Positions 7,287-7,554 of a stretch of 7,554 nucleotides of DNA are shown here, one piece after another. Made by a program: the position numbers and the translations under genes. The notes beneath the pieces are model-generated. The model worked only from the letters and a program-made list of their open reading frames with translations. It made no database searches and was not told the DNA's origin. The stretch spans positions 1-7,554 of the forward strand of contig JAGRAA010000310.1 of the NCBI GenBank assembly GCA_020435185.1, written 5' to 3'. The stretch's first letter is position 1, and every line of letters begins with the position of its first letter. This DNA is from Bdellovibrionales bacterium (GTDB lineage Bacteria; Bdellovibrionota; Bdellovibrionia; Bdellovibrionales; UBA1609).

Positions 7287-7314
7287 GAAAACCATTTCTT
7301 ATAAGTCCTATTAA
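7285..7314 (+). promoter_or_regulatory. possible sigma70-type promoter
   Basis: TTGAAA (7285-7290) and TATTAA (7309-7314) are separated by 18 nt and resemble -35 and -10 boxes. The -35 would overlap the T-tract of the terminator. It is correctly placed to serve the short frame at 7361/7412. In AT-rich DNA such matches occur by chance, so this is a weak call. Confidence 0.25.
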
Positions 7315-7360
7315 TCATCCTTTTCTTACCAGTTAAAAAAGCCTATTTCTCCTTTAGAAG

Positions 7361-7528
7361 ATGATCCTACAATTAGGGTATGGTACTTCACAGTTTAAAA
7401 AAGGGGGGGGAATGATCTTTGGTTTTGGTGATTTTTTCAAATATTTTTCATTTTCTATTTTAAAAGTATTTCTTTGTGGGGCTTTTTGTTTTTGTGGTCT
7501 AGCATATGCTGGAGAGAGCGAGACATGA
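7361..7528 (+). CDS. short ORF with signal peptide, possibly 5' part of a broken gene
   Basis: No family is recognised. From ATG 7412 the frame gives a 38-residue peptide starting MIFGFGDFFK. It has a hydrophobic core (VFLCGAFCFCGLAYA) and a good signal-peptidase site after AYA, then GESET and a TGA at 7526-7528. An in-frame ATG at 7361 would lengthen it to 55 residues and put the G8 tract (7403-7410) inside the coding region; from 7412 the tract lies at the RBS position, with AAGGGG at 7401-7406. Because only five residues follow the cleavage site, a functional mature protein is unlikely unless it is a tiny peptide. After the TGA the same frame stays open to the window end (TFDEELAY), while both other frames reach stops at 7534 and 7545. 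This fits a secreted-protein gene interrupted by a nonsense change or a sequencing error. TGA is a normal stop in this genome: it ends the SDR, H2 and symporter genes. Confidence 0.35.
   Translation: MILQLGYGTSQFKKGGGMIFGFGDFFKYFSFSILKVFLCGAFCFCGLAYAGESET
7403..7410 (+). repeat. homopolymeric G8 tract
   Basis: Eight consecutive G follow AAAAAA and lie 1 nt before an ATG at 7412. In such AT-rich DNA this is conspicuous, and tracts of this kind are prone to slipped-strand length change. It could alter RBS spacing for the 7412 start, or the reading frame if translation begins at 7361. Confidence 0.6.
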
Positions 7529-7554
7529 ACTTTTGACGAAGAGCTAGCTTATAG

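Noticed and set aside
7277..7294. Second hairpin TGGTTTT / AAAACCA overlapping the terminator's 3' arm, as an anti-terminator
   Set aside because: It is AT-rich and weak, forms only after the main terminator stem would already have folded, and no leader or regulated gene structure supports attenuation.
1..7554. CRISPR array, tRNA/rRNA, insertion sequence or toxin-antitoxin pair
   Set aside because: No spaced direct repeats, cloverleaf, transposase or small paired ORFs were seen on either strand.
1..7554. TGA recoded as Trp
   Set aside because: TGA cleanly ends the SDR, H2 and symporter genes at overlapping start codons, and TGG is used for Trp throughout.

Overview
The window is AT-rich bacterial DNA. 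Seven genes lie head to tail on the + strand, followed by an intrinsic terminator and a second, mostly unread transcription unit. Strong AAGGAG-type ribosome binding sites, a Sec signal peptide on the last operon gene and heavy use of AGA/TTA/ATT codons fit a low-GC bacterium. An exported soluble hydrolase would suit a Gram-negative. No taxonomic marker is present; a Bdellovibrionota-like or other low-GC proteobacterial host is only a guess.

Positions 1-7222 form one operon whose promoter lies upstream of the window. The order is: alpha/beta hydrolase 1 (H1, 5' end cut by the window edge); a KASIII/thiolase-fold condensing enzyme; a FabG-like short-chain dehydrogenase (SDR); alpha/beta hydrolase 2 (H2); an AMP-forming acyl-CoA ligase; a sodium:solute symporter (SSS family); and an exported alpha/beta hydrolase 3 (H3). 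Gaps are 2-11 nt, or the genes overlap by 3-4 nt (TTGA or ATGA junctions), so translation is probably coupled. A 10-bp hairpin with a T-tract at 7250-7286 closes the operon.

Together the genes look like a small acyl-CoA pathway with its own uptake and hydrolysis. Read as a scavenging route, H3 would cleave an ester, lactone or diketone outside the cytoplasm. The symporter would import the product, the ligase would activate it as a CoA thioester, and the condensing enzyme, SDR and cytoplasmic hydrolases would convert it. Read as a biosynthetic route, the same condensing enzyme, SDR, hydrolase and AMP-ligase classes occur in OleABCD-type beta-lactone/olefin clusters. However, the family details here (Ser-nucleophile hydrolases, a short classical SDR, a canonical CoA-ligase) argue against true Ole orthologues. 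No acyl carrier protein is encoded in the window, which favours CoA-bound substrates. The true substrate cannot be read from the sequence.

From 7287 to the end there is a possible promoter, a run of eight G directly before an ATG, and a short frame encoding a convincing signal peptide. That frame meets a TGA just after the predicted cleavage site, yet stays open beyond it to the window edge. It may be a tiny secreted peptide or the start of a broken gene.
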